This document shows, in pieces, positions 1 to 8,929 of a stretch of DNA of 64,000 bases. The position numbers were made by a program, and so were the translations under genes. Position 1 is the first letter of the stretch. Every line of letters starts with the position of its first letter. The stretch comes from CAWABB01 sp963780165 (GTDB lineage: Bacteria; Bacteroidota; Ignavibacteria; UBA10030; UBA6906), in contig CAWABB010000001.1 in NCBI GenBank assembly GCA_963780165.1, positions 558,001 to 622,000 on the forward strand, written 5' to 3'. A model generated the notes under the pieces. That model did no database searches and had not been told where the DNA came from. It saw nothing but the letters and a program-made list of their open reading frames with translations.

Positions 1-357
1 CTGACGCCGATGCATGCGGGCGGAGAGCGCCACATCACCGTCTCCGCGATCGTTCAGCCGGTGAAGAGGTTCCGGGGCCACGTCTTCCAGCACGTGTACA
101 TGAATGCGCGGTACCAGTACATCCCCACGGTCAAGGAACAGGCCTCGTTCATGATCACGGGGCTCATCATCATCGAGATGGCGCTCAACATCCAGGGCCG
201 GCTCGGGTACGAACTCCTGCAGAACGTGCTCTACCGGGACTACCAGGTCGTCGCCTTCATCGTGATCGCCATCTTCGCGGTGGTGAAGGTCACCGAGATC
301 ATCGTCGACATGTGGCACCAGCGGGAAACGCGTCGATTCGACAACCGGCCGTCATGA
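1..357 (+). CDS. ABC transporter permease, DppB/OppB-like (5' truncated)
   Basis: This is the C-terminal part of an inner-membrane permease of the peptide/nickel ABC importer type (binding-protein-dependent transport family). The frame is open to the first base of the window, so the real start lies outside. Visible are an N-ARYQY-IPTVKEQ stretch resembling the cytoplasmic coupling loop, a membrane segment near FMITGLIIIEMALNIQ, the family's typical LLQNVLYRDYQVV segment, and a final hydrophobic helix. The stop codon overlaps the start of the next permease by 4 bp (ATGA), so the two are co-translated. The substrate cannot be read from the sequence. Confident as to family. Confidence 0.85.
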   Translation: MTPMHAGGERHITVSAIVQPVKRFRGHVFQHVYMNARYQYIPTVKEQASFMITGLIIIEMALNIQGRLGYELLQNVLYRDYQVVAFIVIAIFAVVKVTEIIVDMWHQRETRRFDNRPS

Positions 358-1295
358 CCGAATCCCCCCATACACCCGGAACACCGGCGCCAGCACAGGA
401 GTGGCCGATGCCGGCGGATTCGCCGTCGGTCCTTGATGGCCTGCGGGCCCGGCTGGCGGGGCGCGCCGACCTGGCATGGGTCGCCGTCTGGGTCCTGGGG
501 CTGACCGCAGTCTGGCTCTGGAATGGAGCGTTTCTGAACGCTCCGGCCTTCGCCCTTCTGCAGCAAGCCTTCCTCAACTCCATGGGAGCGGGGATTGTGG
601 CCGTCGTGGGAACGCTGGTGCTTGGCTGGGGAACTGCCATTACCCTCGATTTCCTGCACCGCCGCGAGATGAAGGGACTGCACCTGCTCCTGACGTTTCT
701 TCTGAACCTGCTCCGGTCCCTCCCGCAAATGATCGGCATCCTGATCGGCTATGTCCTCCTCACGATCCTGATCGCGCACGACCTCATCCGCGAGCCGGGC
801 TTGCAGGTGGCCTGGACCGCCCTGCTGATCAGCCTGGTGACGTTCACCGAGCTGGTGGACGTCATCCTGGAACGGATCGAGCACTACCGCCGCTCCGACT
901 TCTACAACGCGCTGCTCGTGAGCGGGATGCGCGAGGCCCGGATCGTCAACGTGGAGATCCTCTGGACGAACAGCCTGGCCCACATGCTCCACAAGCTCAT
1001 CCAGACGTTCGGCATGGCGATCTTCCTCCAGGCGAGCATCGACTTCATCGTCTCCGTGGGGTTGTCCACCGACGTCAGCCTCAGCAACTTCCCCGCAACG
1101 CTCGGGAACCTGCTTGCGACGATCGACAGCAAGCAGGACATCCTGGCGATCAGCGTGCTGTTCGACGACTTCTCGTACATCACGACCCTCCCCTTCCGCC
1201 ATGCGCAGGGATTGAGTGTCGCGTTCCTGATCATCTTCACGCTCTACTGCGTCTACCGGCTCGGGAACGCGCTCGTGAAACGCCACCATCTATGA
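354..1295 (+). CDS. ABC transporter permease, DppC/OppC-like
   Basis: Second permease of the same peptide/nickel-type ABC transporter, 313 aa when started at the ATG that overlaps the upstream stop by 4 bp. After a Pro-rich cytoplasmic N-terminus there is a first hydrophobic helix (LAWVAVWVLGLTAVWLW). The rest has the multi-helix layout of the family, with a coupling-loop-like region around the YNALLVSGMREARIVN stretch (small residue, MREAR), which contacts the ATPase. It ends in a membrane helix followed by the ATPase gene, again with a 4-bp ATGA overlap. An in-frame upstream start at 312 would only add residues inside the preceding gene and is less likely. Confidence 0.88.
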   Translation: MTESPHTPGTPAPAQEWPMPADSPSVLDGLRARLAGRADLAWVAVWVLGLTAVWLWNGAFLNAPAFALLQQAFLNSMGAGIVAVVGTLVLGWGTAITLDFLHRREMKGLHLLLTFLLNLLRSLPQMIGILIGYVLLTILIAHDLIREPGLQVAWTALLISLVTFTELVDVILERIEHYRRSDFYNALLVSGMREARIVNVEILWTNSLAHMLHKLIQTFGMAIFLQASIDFIVSVGLSTDVSLSNFPATLGNLLATIDSKQDILAISVLFDDFSYITTLPFRHAQGLSVAFLIIFTLYCVYRLGNALVKRHHL

Positions 1296-2938
1296 CCGGC
1301 GAATCGCATAGCATACGGATCGTCCGCAACGGGCGCGTGCTGGTCAACGTCAGAGAGTTCTCCCTGCGAAAAGGCGCCATCACGTTCCTCTTCGGGGAGT
1401 CGGGGATCGGAAAGTCTCTCACGGCGAGGTCGCTGTTCGGACTGCTCGATCCGGGCGACTTCGACGTGACGATCGACGGCGAGCCGTACGTGGAGTATCT
1501 CGAGCGCGGCGCCGCCGACGCATTGCGGCGCGACGGGTTCTTCGTCTTCCAGGAACCGTCGAGCCACCTGAACCCGCTCATGACGCTCGGGGTTCAACTC
1601 ACCGAAGGAATGCTCGCGGGGACGCCGGCAACCGATCAGTCGCTCGCCGGTCTCTGGCCCGCGACGGCGACGGCCGATCTCGAGGAGCTGCTCCGCGTCT
1701 TTCCGAAGCCTCATCGTCCCAGCGGCGGGGAGAAGCAGCGCGTGCTCTGCGCGATGGCGTTCCGGAAGCTCGACCGCAGAGAGCCGGGGCAGACGGACGG
1801 GCTGTTCGTATTCGACGAGCCGACCGGAAGCCTCGACAACCGGTATCGCGACACGGTGCTGACGATGCTCTGCGACAGGTTCCGCCGGCAGCGATGCACG
1901 GTGCTGATGATCACGCACGACTACTCGATGATCAGCGTGGTCGAGAGGGAATTCGCCGACCTGCTTCCCGATATCGAGTTCAAGGAGTTCGTGCTGGAGA
2001 GCGAGGGCGTGCGGCTGCAGGACTTCAGGCCGGAGACGTATCTCACCTGGCTTCAGGAGCAGACTGCGGGGCGGCCGTCACTGCAGGGGGTCAAGGGTAC
2101 GGGCCCCGGAGCTGACGCCGGGCGCCAGCACGATGGCAGCTTCGCAGGTTCGGACGCAATGCCGGGTCTGGAAGGTACGGGTGAAAGTCCAACTCCGGCA
2201 CGTCCGAATGAAGAACCGGCCCTTGAGGGCGCCCTCCCCGCGCTGCACATCGAGAGCGGCGCGCGTGTGTTCGAACGGACGTTGCGCATCGCACGTGACC
2301 AGGAAGGCAGGCTCGAATCCCCCCTTGTCCTTGACCGCGGGAAGATGGTCTACCTCAAGGCCCCGAGCGGCACCGGGAAGACAACCATCGCGAAGATGGC
2401 GCTCGGGCTGATCTCCGGGACGCATTTCCGGGCGCGCATCGGCGGCAGAGAAGTCACGGAAGCGACGCCGCGCAGGGTCTGGCAGCACGAGATCTGGGGC
2501 AGGCGGATCACCATGGTGTTCCAGCATGCCGACGAAGCCCTCAATCCGAACGCCACCGTCGGCGGGGCACTCACAGGGCTCCCGGTCCGCCTGGACCGGG
2601 AGACACAGATGCAGATGCTGAGGAATTTCTACGGCGAGGGGACGCAGGAGTCCTTCCTCAGGCGGAAGGTCTCGGCGTTGAGCGGCGGACAGAAACAGCG
2701 GTTGAACCTGATGCGCGGACTGGTGCTCGGGACGGATGTCGTCATCCTGGATGAGCCGCTGAACGGGCTGGACTTCAAAAGCATGCAGCGGGTACTCGAC
2801 CTCGTGAAGGAACAGATGAAGCGCGGGACGGCGTTCTTGCTGATCTCGCACAACGAAGAGATTTTCGAGGCGATCGTCCCGCCGGACCAGGTGTACTACC
2901 TGTCCGCCGAGCGTGACGGCGCAAAGTCCGAGGCGTAG
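1292..2938 (+). CDS. Fused double ABC ATPase for a peptide/nickel-type transporter
   Basis: A 548-residue protein with two complete ABC ATPase domains, equivalent to DppD and DppF fused. Domain 1 has Walker A GESGIGKS (about residues 35-42), signature PSGGEKQRV (about 143) and Walker B LFVFDEPTGSLD (about 174). Domain 2 has Walker A APSGTGKTT (about 360), signature LSGGQKQRL (about 463) and Walker B VVILDEPLNGLD (about 486). A Gly/Pro/Ser-rich linker of roughly 60 residues (about 260-320) separates them. The start was set at the ATG overlapping the permease stop; the frame is open far upstream inside the permease gene, but that stretch is not homologous to anything expected. It powers the two permeases. 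No solute-binding protein gene is visible here. Its 3' end overlaps the convergent PLP-enzyme gene by about 43 bp. Confidence 0.9.
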   Translation: MTGESHSIRIVRNGRVLVNVREFSLRKGAITFLFGESGIGKSLTARSLFGLLDPGDFDVTIDGEPYVEYLERGAADALRRDGFFVFQEPSSHLNPLMTLGVQLTEGMLAGTPATDQSLAGLWPATATADLEELLRVFPKPHRPSGGEKQRVLCAMAFRKLDRREPGQTDGLFVFDEPTGSLDNRYRDTVLTMLCDRFRRQRCTVLMITHDYSMISVVEREFADLLPDIEFKEFVLESEGVRLQDFRPETYLTWLQEQTAGRPSLQGVKGTGPGADAGRQHDGSFAGSDAMPGLEGTGESPTPARPNEEPALEGALPALHIESGARVFERTLRIARDQEGRLESPLVLDRGKMVYLKAPSGTGKTTIAKMALGLISGTHFRARIGGREVTEATPRRVWQHEIWGRRITMVFQHADEALNPNATVGGALTGLPVRLDRETQMQMLRNFYGEGTQESFLRRKVSALSGGQKQRLNLMRGLVLGTDVVILDEPLNGLDFKSMQRVLDLVKEQMKRGTAFLLISHNEEIFEAIVPPDQVYYLSAERDGAKSEA

Positions 2939-3924
2939 GCGAACAACGCGGGAGATCCGCCCGTGTGCCAGAACACGACCGTGTCGCCGAGATCGTGCCG
3001 GGCGTTCCTGGTCATGTCGATCAGCGCTCCCATGGCGCGCCCCGCGTAGACGGGATCGAGCACGATTCCTTCCATCCGGGCCACCAGCGTGATCGCCTCG
3101 CGTTCCAGCGGCCCCACCACGCCGTACCCTCCTCCCAGGTAGCCGTACTCGACAAGCGCGTTCCCGGGCGAGACCCGCGCGGGACTGCCCAGGAGGGACA
3201 GCACGCCGTTCGCGAGCTCCGCGAGTTCCTGCTCAAAGGGCACCGGGTCCCGCTCTCCCTTGTCGATGCTGATGCCTCTCACAACCGCGCGCGTCTCCGC
3301 AAGCGCGGCGCCGGCCATCATTCCCGCTTGCGTGCCGCCCGAACTGGAGGCCACGACCACCGTGTCCGGGCTGATGTCGTGGGCGATGCACTGCTCCACG
3401 AACTCCAGGTACGCAAGGAGGTACCCCGCCGCCCCAACCGGGTTCGACCCGCCGTACGGGATGACGTACGGCCGTTTGCCCCGGGCAGTGAGAGCGGCAG
3501 CGACCTCTCCCATTCTCTCGATGCGCCGCTCCCGCTCGGTCCAGTGCAGTGTCGCCCCGAACAACAAATCGAGGAGAAGATTCCCTGACGGGAGGTTCGC
3601 GTCGGCGGGCGTGCCCCCCAGAATGAGCTCGCAGGCCAGGCCTGCCTTCGCGGCAGCCGCCGCCGTCTGGCGGCAGTGATTTGACTGGGCTGCGCCCGCT
3701 GTGACAAGCGTCGTGCACCCCTGGCGCACGGCATCAGCGACCAGGAACTCGAGCTTGCGCGACTTGTTCCCGCCGAGGGCGAATCCCGTCAGGTCGTCCC
3801 GCTTCATCAGGATGCGGGGGCCGCCGAGATGCCTCGTGAGGGCAGGGAGATCTTCCAGAGGAGTGGGAAGGGTCGCCAGCGGAAACCGGGGGAGCCGGTC
3901 CAGTGCCGCGCGAATGTCGTGCAT
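2896..3924 (-). CDS. PLP-dependent D-cysteine desulfhydrase / ACC deaminase family enzyme
   Basis: 342-aa fold-type II PLP enzyme. The PLP lysine is in GGNKSRKLEF (K54), and the SNHCRQ motif (residues 81-86) binds the substrate carboxylate and cofactor phosphate region, as in D-cysteine desulfhydrase (DcyD) and 1-aminocyclopropane-1-carboxylate deaminase. KRDDLTG near residue 41 is also typical. Desulfhydrases release pyruvate, ammonia and sulfide from D-cysteine; ACC deaminases open the cyclopropane ring. The two activities cannot be separated by eye. A GGAGG ribosome site precedes the ATG at good spacing. It is the last gene of a phoH-like/tex/dcyD-like minus-strand run. Confidence 0.85.
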   Translation of the reverse strand: MHDIRAALDRLPRFPLATLPTPLEDLPALTRHLGGPRILMKRDDLTGFALGGNKSRKLEFLVADAVRQGCTTLVTAGAAQSNHCRQTAAAAAKAGLACELILGGTPADANLPSGNLLLDLLFGATLHWTERERRIERMGEVAAALTARGKRPYVIPYGGSNPVGAAGYLLAYLEFVEQCIAHDISPDTVVVASSSGGTQAGMMAGAALAETRAVVRGISIDKGERDPVPFEQELAELANGVLSLLGSPARVSPGNALVEYGYLGGGYGVVGPLEREAITLVARMEGIVLDPVYAGRAMGALIDMTRNARHDLGDTVVFWHTGGSPALFAYASDFAPSRSADR

Positions 3925-3973
3925 GAATCCTCCGCCCCGTGCGACGGGTCCCGGCCCGCGCCGGGACAGGCGC

Positions 3974-6358
3974 TCACCGGTTGTTGAACTTGGACTTCAG
4001 ATCTTCGAGCGTGTAGGTCCGCTCATCCCGCGGCTCCGGCCGCGGCTTCTGTTCCCGCTTGTCCTGACGCCCCTGCTGCTCGCGGGGCTGCTGGCCTTGC
4101 TCCTTACCTTCCTGCTGCTTGCCCTGCTGCCCTTGCCCTTGCTGCTGTTGCCCTTGCTGCCGGCGGCTCTGCGGCTTCCTGGCGGGCTTCTTCGGCCGCG
4201 CCGGTGCGAAGCCCTTCATCGTCAGGCTGATGCGCTTCTGCGCTTCGTTGACCTCGAGGACCTTCACTTTGACGATCTGCCCCACCCTCACGACGCTCTT
4301 CGGGTCGGCCACGTACCGGTCGGCCAGCTGCGACACGTGCACAAGACCGTCGTGATGCACCCCCACGTCCACGAACGCGCCGAAGTTCGTGACGTTCGTG
4401 ACCACGCCTTCCAGCTCGAGCCCCGGCGTGAGGTCCTTGATGTCGCTGATACCTTCCTTGAACGTCGCGTAGCGGAACTGACGCCGCGGGTCGCGCCCCG
4501 GGCGGGCGATCTCCTCCAGGATGTCCTTGATTGTCGGCTCGCCGACCTCCTCGTTCACGTACTTCTTCACGTCGACCTCTTTCAGACGCCCCTGATTCTT
4601 CGGCACGTCTTCGAGGCGCAGCCCCAGCTCGTTCACGATGGCGCGGGCCAGCTCATACCGCTCAGGGTGCACGCCGGTGTTGTCCAGCGGATCGGATCCG
4701 CCCCGCACGCGCAGGAAGCCTGCGGCCTGCTCGAACGATTTCGGACCGAGCTGCGGGATCTCATGCAGCTGCTCCCTGCTGGAGAACGGCCCGTGTTCGT
4801 TCCTGTATTCGACAACACTGCGTGCCAGGCCCGCGTTGATGCCGGCGATGAACCTGAGCAGCTCCGTCGAGGCCGTGTTCAGATCCACGCCGACGTAGTT
4901 CACGCAGCTCTGCACGGTCTCCTCTAGCTTCCGCCTCAGCAGCCTCTGGTCGACATCGTGCTGGTACTGCCCGACGCCGATCGCCTTCGGGTCAATCTTC
5001 ACGAGCTCTGCGAGCGGGTCCTGCAGCCGCCGGGCGATGCTGATCGCACCGCGCACGGTGACGTCCAGGTCCGGGAACTCCTCTTTCGCGAGCTTGCTGG
5101 CGGAGTAGACGGACGCCCCCGCCTCGTTGACGATGACTTTCACCGGCTTCTTCGGAAGATCATGAAGCGCTTCGGTGATGAACTGGTCTGTCTCCCTGCT
5201 GGCGGTTCCGTTGCCGATGCCGATCAGCTCGATGCCGTGCTGCTCCACGATCGTGCGGAGCTGCGCGGCCGCCTCCTGCCGCTTCTCCGGCGTATCGTGC
5301 GGATACACGGTCTGGAACTCCACGAACCGCCCGGTCCGATCCACCACCGCGAGCTTGCATCCGCTCCTGAAGCCCGGGTCCACCCCGAGCGTCGGGCGCG
5401 GGCCGGCCGGGGGGGCGAGGAGGACGTCCCGCACGTTCGCCTCGAACGTTTTGACCGAGACCGCGTCGGCCTGCTCCTTCTTCATCGCCCGTATCTCGAC
5501 CGCGAGCGAGTCGCGCAGAAGGCGCTCGAAGGCATCCCTCAGCAGCCCCCTGTAGAACTGTCGCAGCGGCTCCGCGGCGGAGAAGATCTCGTTGGACTCG
5601 AGATAATTCTGGACGTACTCCTCGTTGACCGCGATCGATACCTGCAGGATCCCCGAGCGTTCGCCGCGGCGGAGGGCAAGAAGGTTGTGAGGCTGGACGG
5701 ATTTGACGGGGACTTTGAAATCGCGGTACATCTCGAACTTGGTTGAGCCCGCGGGGAACCGCTCCCTGACGCTGGCGGCAAAGGTTCCTTCCTTCGCGTA
5801 GTACTCCCGCAGGTGCGCCCGGTGCTCCGGCTTCAGCGCGATCTCCTCTGCCAGGATATCGGCCGCCCCGGCGAGCGCTTCCTCCACGGTCGCCACGCTC
5901 TTGTCCGGCTGCACGTACGGCGTCGCCTCCGCGGTCAGGTCCACTTCGGAGATGTCCGGCGTGTTGAGCGAAGCCAGCCTGAGCGCGAGCGGCTCGAGCC
6001 CCTTCTCACGCGCCACGGTCGCGCGCGTCCGCTTCTTCGGCTTGAACGGAAGGTACAGATCCTCGAGCGCGGCCTTCGTATGGCATGCGTCGATCTTGCT
6101 CCGCAGGTCGTCCGTGAGCTTTCCCTGCTCCCCGATCGCCTTGAGCACCGTCTGCTTCCGCAGCTCGAGCTCCTGGATATACGCGTGGCGGTCGAACAAC
6201 GCCCGGAGCTGTGTCTCGGTCATGCCTCCCGTGCGCTCCTTGCGGTAGCGGGCGATAAAGGGAACGGTCCCGCCCTCCGCCTGAAGCTGCAGAGCATTGC
6301 TGACGTGGGCCGGCGTGAGCGAAAGCTCCCGGGCGAGGTGACTCACAAGGTCGATCAT
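3974..6358 (-). CDS. tex: Tex family RNA-binding transcription accessory protein
   Basis: 794-aa cytoplasmic nucleic-acid-binding protein of the Tex/YhgF family. The N-terminal helical region is characteristic (GTVPFIARYRKERTGG). A YqgF/RNase H-like domain starts near residue 322 (TLGVDPGFRSG), helix-hairpin-helix motifs follow at about 490-560 (AGINAGLARSVVEYR), and an S1 domain lies near 646-715 (TNFGAFVDVGVHHDGLVHVS). The last 75 residues form a low-complexity Gln/Lys/Glu/Gly-rich tail ending in TYTLEDLKSKFNNR, which is longer than in the enterobacterial protein. An AGGAG site precedes the ATG. The gene sits 27 bp after the PhoH-like gene, so they are probably co-transcribed. Confidence 0.95.
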   Translation of the reverse strand: MIDLVSHLARELSLTPAHVSNALQLQAEGGTVPFIARYRKERTGGMTETQLRALFDRHAYIQELELRKQTVLKAIGEQGKLTDDLRSKIDACHTKAALEDLYLPFKPKKRTRATVAREKGLEPLALRLASLNTPDISEVDLTAEATPYVQPDKSVATVEEALAGAADILAEEIALKPEHRAHLREYYAKEGTFAASVRERFPAGSTKFEMYRDFKVPVKSVQPHNLLALRRGERSGILQVSIAVNEEYVQNYLESNEIFSAAEPLRQFYRGLLRDAFERLLRDSLAVEIRAMKKEQADAVSVKTFEANVRDVLLAPPAGPRPTLGVDPGFRSGCKLAVVDRTGRFVEFQTVYPHDTPEKRQEAAAQLRTIVEQHGIELIGIGNGTASRETDQFITEALHDLPKKPVKVIVNEAGASVYSASKLAKEEFPDLDVTVRGAISIARRLQDPLAELVKIDPKAIGVGQYQHDVDQRLLRRKLEETVQSCVNYVGVDLNTASTELLRFIAGINAGLARSVVEYRNEHGPFSSREQLHEIPQLGPKSFEQAAGFLRVRGGSDPLDNTGVHPERYELARAIVNELGLRLEDVPKNQGRLKEVDVKKYVNEEVGEPTIKDILEEIARPGRDPRRQFRYATFKEGISDIKDLTPGLELEGVVTNVTNFGAFVDVGVHHDGLVHVSQLADRYVADPKSVVRVGQIVKVKVLEVNEAQKRISLTMKGFAPARPKKPARKPQSRRQQGQQQQGQGQQGKQQEGKEQGQQPREQQGRQDKREQKPRPEPRDERTYTLEDLKSKFNNR

Positions 6359-6385
6359 GACGACTCCTGGAACGGCTGTCGTGCC

Positions 6386-7822
6386 TCAGAGAAGGTTTGA
6401 CGCAAGCTCGGCAAGCTGGGAGCGCTCACCCTTCTCGAGGTTGATGTGTGCGTAAATGGACTGCCCCTGCATCTTCTCGATCAGGTAGCTGAGTCCGTTG
6501 GAATGAGAATCCAGATAGGGATGGTCGATCTGATAGATATCCCCCGTGAACACGATCTTCGTCCCCTCGCCGGCCCGCGTGATGACGGTCTTGACCTCGT
6601 GCGGCGTCAGATTCTGCGCCTCGTCGATGATGAAAAACATGCGGACGAGGCTCCTGCCGCGGATGTAGGTCAGCGGCTCGATCACGAGCTTCTGCTCTTC
6701 GAGATACTTGCTGATTCTGTTGTACTTCGAATCCGTTTCGGGGAACTGGTTCTGGATGACCCCGAGGTTGTCGTACAGCGGCTTCATGTACGGATCGACT
6801 TTCGCCTGCACGTCGCCCGGCAGGAAGCCGATATCCTTGTTGCTGAGCGGGACGATCGGTCGGGCGACGAGGATCTGGCGGTAGAACTTGCGCGTCTCGA
6901 GTGCCGCCGCAAGCGCGAGCAGGGTCTTCCCCGTCCCGGCCTTTCCCGTGATGCTCACCAGCTGGATCTCGGGGTTCATCAACGCGTCCAGCACGAACGT
7001 CTGCTCAGCGTTTCGCGGCGTGATGCCGTACGCCACGCTCCGGTCGACCTTCTGGACGGTGTTCCGGGCCGGGTTCAGGCGTCCCAGCGCCGAATGCTTC
7101 CCGTTGCGAAGCACCAGGTACTCGTTGGCCAGCACCTCCTGCTCAAGCCCGAACGCGCCGGCCTCGACTTCGAACGGCCGTTCGTGAAGGGCCTGCACGA
7201 GCTCCGCGCTGATCCCTTCCTCCACGCGATGCCCCCGGTACAGCGTGGCGACGTCCTTCACCTGGTCGTTCTTGTAGTCCTGGGCCAGGAGTCCGACCGC
7301 CTTGGCTTTCATGCGGAGGTTCACATCCTTCGTCACCAGGATCACCGGACGGGCCGGATCTTCTTTCGCCAGGTAGTGCGCGATGTTGAGGATGTGGTGG
7401 TCCGCCTTGCTGAACGAAAAGTTCAGCTCCAGCTCGGGATGCAGCCCACGCTCGAGCCGGATCATGATCTTGCCCAGCCCCGGGCCGACCGGGACGCCGC
7501 CGTTGAACAGCTTGTCGCCGCTCAGAGAATCGAGACTTCGGAGGAATTCTCGCGCGTGAAAGTTGAGGACTTCATTCCCTTTCTTGAATTGATCGAGCTC
7601 CTCCAGCACGGTGACCGGGACGACGATATCGTGCTCTTGAAACCGATGAATGCATGAGCTGTCATGAAGGATGACGTTCGTATCGAGGACGAACAGTTTC
7701 CTCTTCCTCTGCGGATTCCTCTTCGTTGCTCTGATGGCGGTCTCCCTTCGTTGGTTGTGCTCAGCCTGCGCGGTGGGTAATGGAGCAAAGCGCACCGCGT
7801 GTCCCGCGCAGACGGTACGCAT
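6386..7822 (-). CDS. PhoH-like protein with N-terminal PIN domain
   Basis: Up to 478 aa. A PIN nuclease domain begins at KRKLFVLDTNVILHD (Asp48 in this numbering), and a C-terminal PhoH ATPase domain carries Walker A GKAGTGKT (about 292) and Walker B FFIIDEAQNLTPHEV (about 400). This PIN-PhoH arrangement (YlaK / PhoH2 type) is known to combine ribonuclease and ATP-driven RNA unwinding. The first 40 residues are not part of the family, and no clear ribosome site precedes the ATG at 7822, so the true start may be internal. It is followed closely by tex, suggesting an RNA-metabolism operon. Confidence 0.9.
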   Translation of the reverse strand: MRTVCAGHAVRFAPLPTAQAEHNQRRETAIRATKRNPQRKRKLFVLDTNVILHDSSCIHRFQEHDIVVPVTVLEELDQFKKGNEVLNFHAREFLRSLDSLSGDKLFNGGVPVGPGLGKIMIRLERGLHPELELNFSFSKADHHILNIAHYLAKEDPARPVILVTKDVNLRMKAKAVGLLAQDYKNDQVKDVATLYRGHRVEEGISAELVQALHERPFEVEAGAFGLEQEVLANEYLVLRNGKHSALGRLNPARNTVQKVDRSVAYGITPRNAEQTFVLDALMNPEIQLVSITGKAGTGKTLLALAAALETRKFYRQILVARPIVPLSNKDIGFLPGDVQAKVDPYMKPLYDNLGVIQNQFPETDSKYNRISKYLEEQKLVIEPLTYIRGRSLVRMFFIIDEAQNLTPHEVKTVITRAGEGTKIVFTGDIYQIDHPYLDSHSNGLSYLIEKMQGQSIYAHINLEKGERSQLAELASNLL

Positions 7823-8068
7823 GTCGGGTGATGACGGCGGGACGCAGGGACCGGATGGTATTCATCGAACGGGGGCGTGAGGGCCGAGCGGCCGACGAGA
7901 CACCTGCCGGGAAGCGGTCGGCATCGCGCTCAAGCGGGACGCGCATGCCGCCACGCCAGACATACGTGCCGGGAGCTGCGGATCCTCGCGAGGAGGTGTG
8001 TTTCACCATCCAGGATGTTCACCAGGGGGCGTCCCGGCAGGTACCGACCTGCGGGGAGGCCCCGACGA

Positions 8069-8884
8069 TTAAGACGCCGGTGGATTCCAGCCGCCCTTCT
8101 TCCACCGTATCAACTGCAATTCCACGTTACCGATCAACACCTTCAGCTTTCCGCGCAGCGGCACCGCGGCCGAGTCGTCGCTGAACCAACCCGTGAACTC
8201 CCCGGTCATCCCGAAGATGCCCACGACAGAAGTTACGCCGCTCACTTCGTGCATCCTGACCGGATGATCCACCGCGTCCAGCTCGTCTTCGGTGCCGGTT
8301 TCGGTGAAATCAAACGACGTCGTCCCCATCCTCCCGTACAGAATCGTCGGCACGTCGATGCGGGTGTTCGTGTGGATGAACCTCCGGGGAAGCATCGCGA
8401 TCGACAGTCCGTCCACGAAATCTGCGCCGGGCAGGTCCATCGTGTCGCTCGGGGCACGAGAGATGGGTTCGCCCAGGGGGTCGTGCAGCTTCACCCTGTC
8501 GATGAAGATCTTCCCCGCAGCGTGATCGTAGCGGTAGTCCAATCCCTGCCAGACCCCGTCCTTCAGCTCCGCCGAGAGCGAGTGGAGCGAGCGGAACAGC
8601 GAGTCCATCGTCGTGACGAAGACCGCATGCAGGTCGACGACCGGGACTCCTTCATAGGAGTCGATAAACGCGGTGGCGGTGTAATCGTCGCGTGTCACCA
8701 GGCGGACCGTTCCCAGATCGATGAACGACCAGCTGACCTCATAGGTCAGCTCTTCACCGCCGGAAAGGATGCGCGAGGTGGGCAGGACGCCCGTGTTGAT
8801 TGGCGGGTGGGCGGCCACGAAGGCCGCGCCCAACAGCAGCGTGGAGAGCAACCCCATCCCCACGAGAATGCGAGTCGCGTTCAT
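8069..8884 (-). CDS. DUF3108-containing exported protein
   Basis: 271 aa with an N-terminal signal peptide (ILVGMGLLSTLLLGAAFVA). The body matches the DUF3108 pattern: GEELTYEVSWSFIDLGTVRL near the start, the SLHSLSAELKDGVWQGLDYRYD region in the middle and HPVRMHEVSG later. DUF3108 proteins are predicted periplasmic or outer-membrane-associated beta-rich proteins of unknown function in Bacteroidota and Proteobacteria. It is separated from its neighbours and no terminator or clear ribosome site is evident. Confidence 0.75.
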   Translation of the reverse strand: MNATRILVGMGLLSTLLLGAAFVAAHPPINTGVLPTSRILSGGEELTYEVSWSFIDLGTVRLVTRDDYTATAFIDSYEGVPVVDLHAVFVTTMDSLFRSLHSLSAELKDGVWQGLDYRYDHAAGKIFIDRVKLHDPLGEPISRAPSDTMDLPGADFVDGLSIAMLPRRFIHTNTRIDVPTILYGRMGTTSFDFTETGTEDELDAVDHPVRMHEVSGVTSVVGIFGMTGEFTGWFSDDSAAVPLRGKLKVLIGNVELQLIRWKKGGWNPPAS

Positions 8885-8929
8885 GAATATGATAAGATAG
8901 TGCCCCCGGGGAAGAGTTTCAAGTCCGCG

